42,005 nt of DNA, from assembly GCA_946401725.1 (NCBI GenBank), contig CAMIVE010000013.1, positions 1-42,005 of the forward strand, in the 5' to 3' direction. This document shows, piece after piece, positions 41,953 through 42,005 of this stretch (the first letter of the stretch is position 1; every line of letters starts with the position of its first letter). The DNA comes from an uncultured Bacteroidales bacterium (GTDB lineage Bacteria; Bacteroidota; Bacteroidia; Bacteroidales; P3). The notes under the pieces are model-generated. The model was not told the DNA's origin. It did no database searches and worked only from the letters and a program-made list of their open reading frames with translations. A program made the position numbers and the translations under genes.

Positions 41953-42005
41953 GGCCCCGTAGCTCAGCTGGATAGAGCAACTGCCTTCTAAGCAGTAGGT
42001 CCTGC
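41953..42005 (+). tRNA. tRNA-Arg (TCT), partial
   Basis: The 5' part of a tRNA cut by the window end: acceptor GGCCCCG, D arm GCTC/GAGC, anticodon arm ACTGC-CTTCTAA-GCAGT giving TCT (arginine AGA). The T arm is incomplete. Confidence 0.9.

Overview
The window comes from a member of the Bacteroidota, most likely order Bacteroidales. The evidence is the promoter signature TTG-N19/21-TAnnTTTG in front of many genes, the families present (WbqC, DUF4175, DUF4290, bacterial serine palmitoyltransferase, a non-SusC TonB receptor under a TPP riboswitch, a type IX secretion C-terminal signal), MurA with Asp in place of the active-site Cys, and start codons mostly lacking Shine-Dalgarno sequences. I see no prophage, IS element or CRISPR array. 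This is chromosomal backbone with housekeeping genes.

The layout looks like a replication-origin neighbourhood. From the left edge to about 14.4 kb most genes are on the minus strand. They are tandem tRNA-Lys, then (after a short plus-strand pair of an unknown protein and WbqC) mnmG, ybeY, an RsbW-like ATPase, a 1128-aa DUF4175 protein, a sphingolipid block (GNAT acyltransferase and serine palmitoyltransferase, with a plus-strand SDR and a small Cys-rich protein beside it), and the rpiB-LutB-like-deoC operon. A 791-bp, very AT-rich gene-free stretch (14385-15175) follows, and from there to the right edge almost everything is on the plus strand; only a uvrA paralogue is reversed. The gap carries a cluster of DnaA-box-like 9-mers, strand composition appears to flip across it, and three intergenic parS-like 16-mers (1663, 3603, 16690) lie around it. 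I infer that it is oriC, although dnaA is not in the window.

Right of the gap: nadA and a YbaK-like deacylase; RluA-type pseudouridine synthase, DUF4290, murA, CpsB/YwqE-type phosphatase, purB, an MsbA-type ABC exporter translationally coupled to a fibronectin-like protein with a T9SS type B tail, then nadK, an arginase-fold protein with damaged metal ligands, and a lipoprotein. A TPP riboswitch controls an outer-membrane thiamine receptor, PnuT and thiamine pyrophosphokinase, which is a complete thiamine salvage operon. Next come tRNA-Ala, an FMN-binding lipoprotein, the uvrA paralogue, a PAP2 phosphatase and ribBA.

The last part holds a coiled-coil gene, zapA, a structured 150-nt spacer that may encode an RNA, rny (RNase Y), lgt, gpmA and a tRNA cluster (Ser-GCT, Pro-TGG, partial Arg-TCT). 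Themes are cofactor supply (NAD, NADP, thiamine, flavin), cell envelope (MurA, Lgt, sphingolipid, T9SS cargo) and RNA modification or decay.
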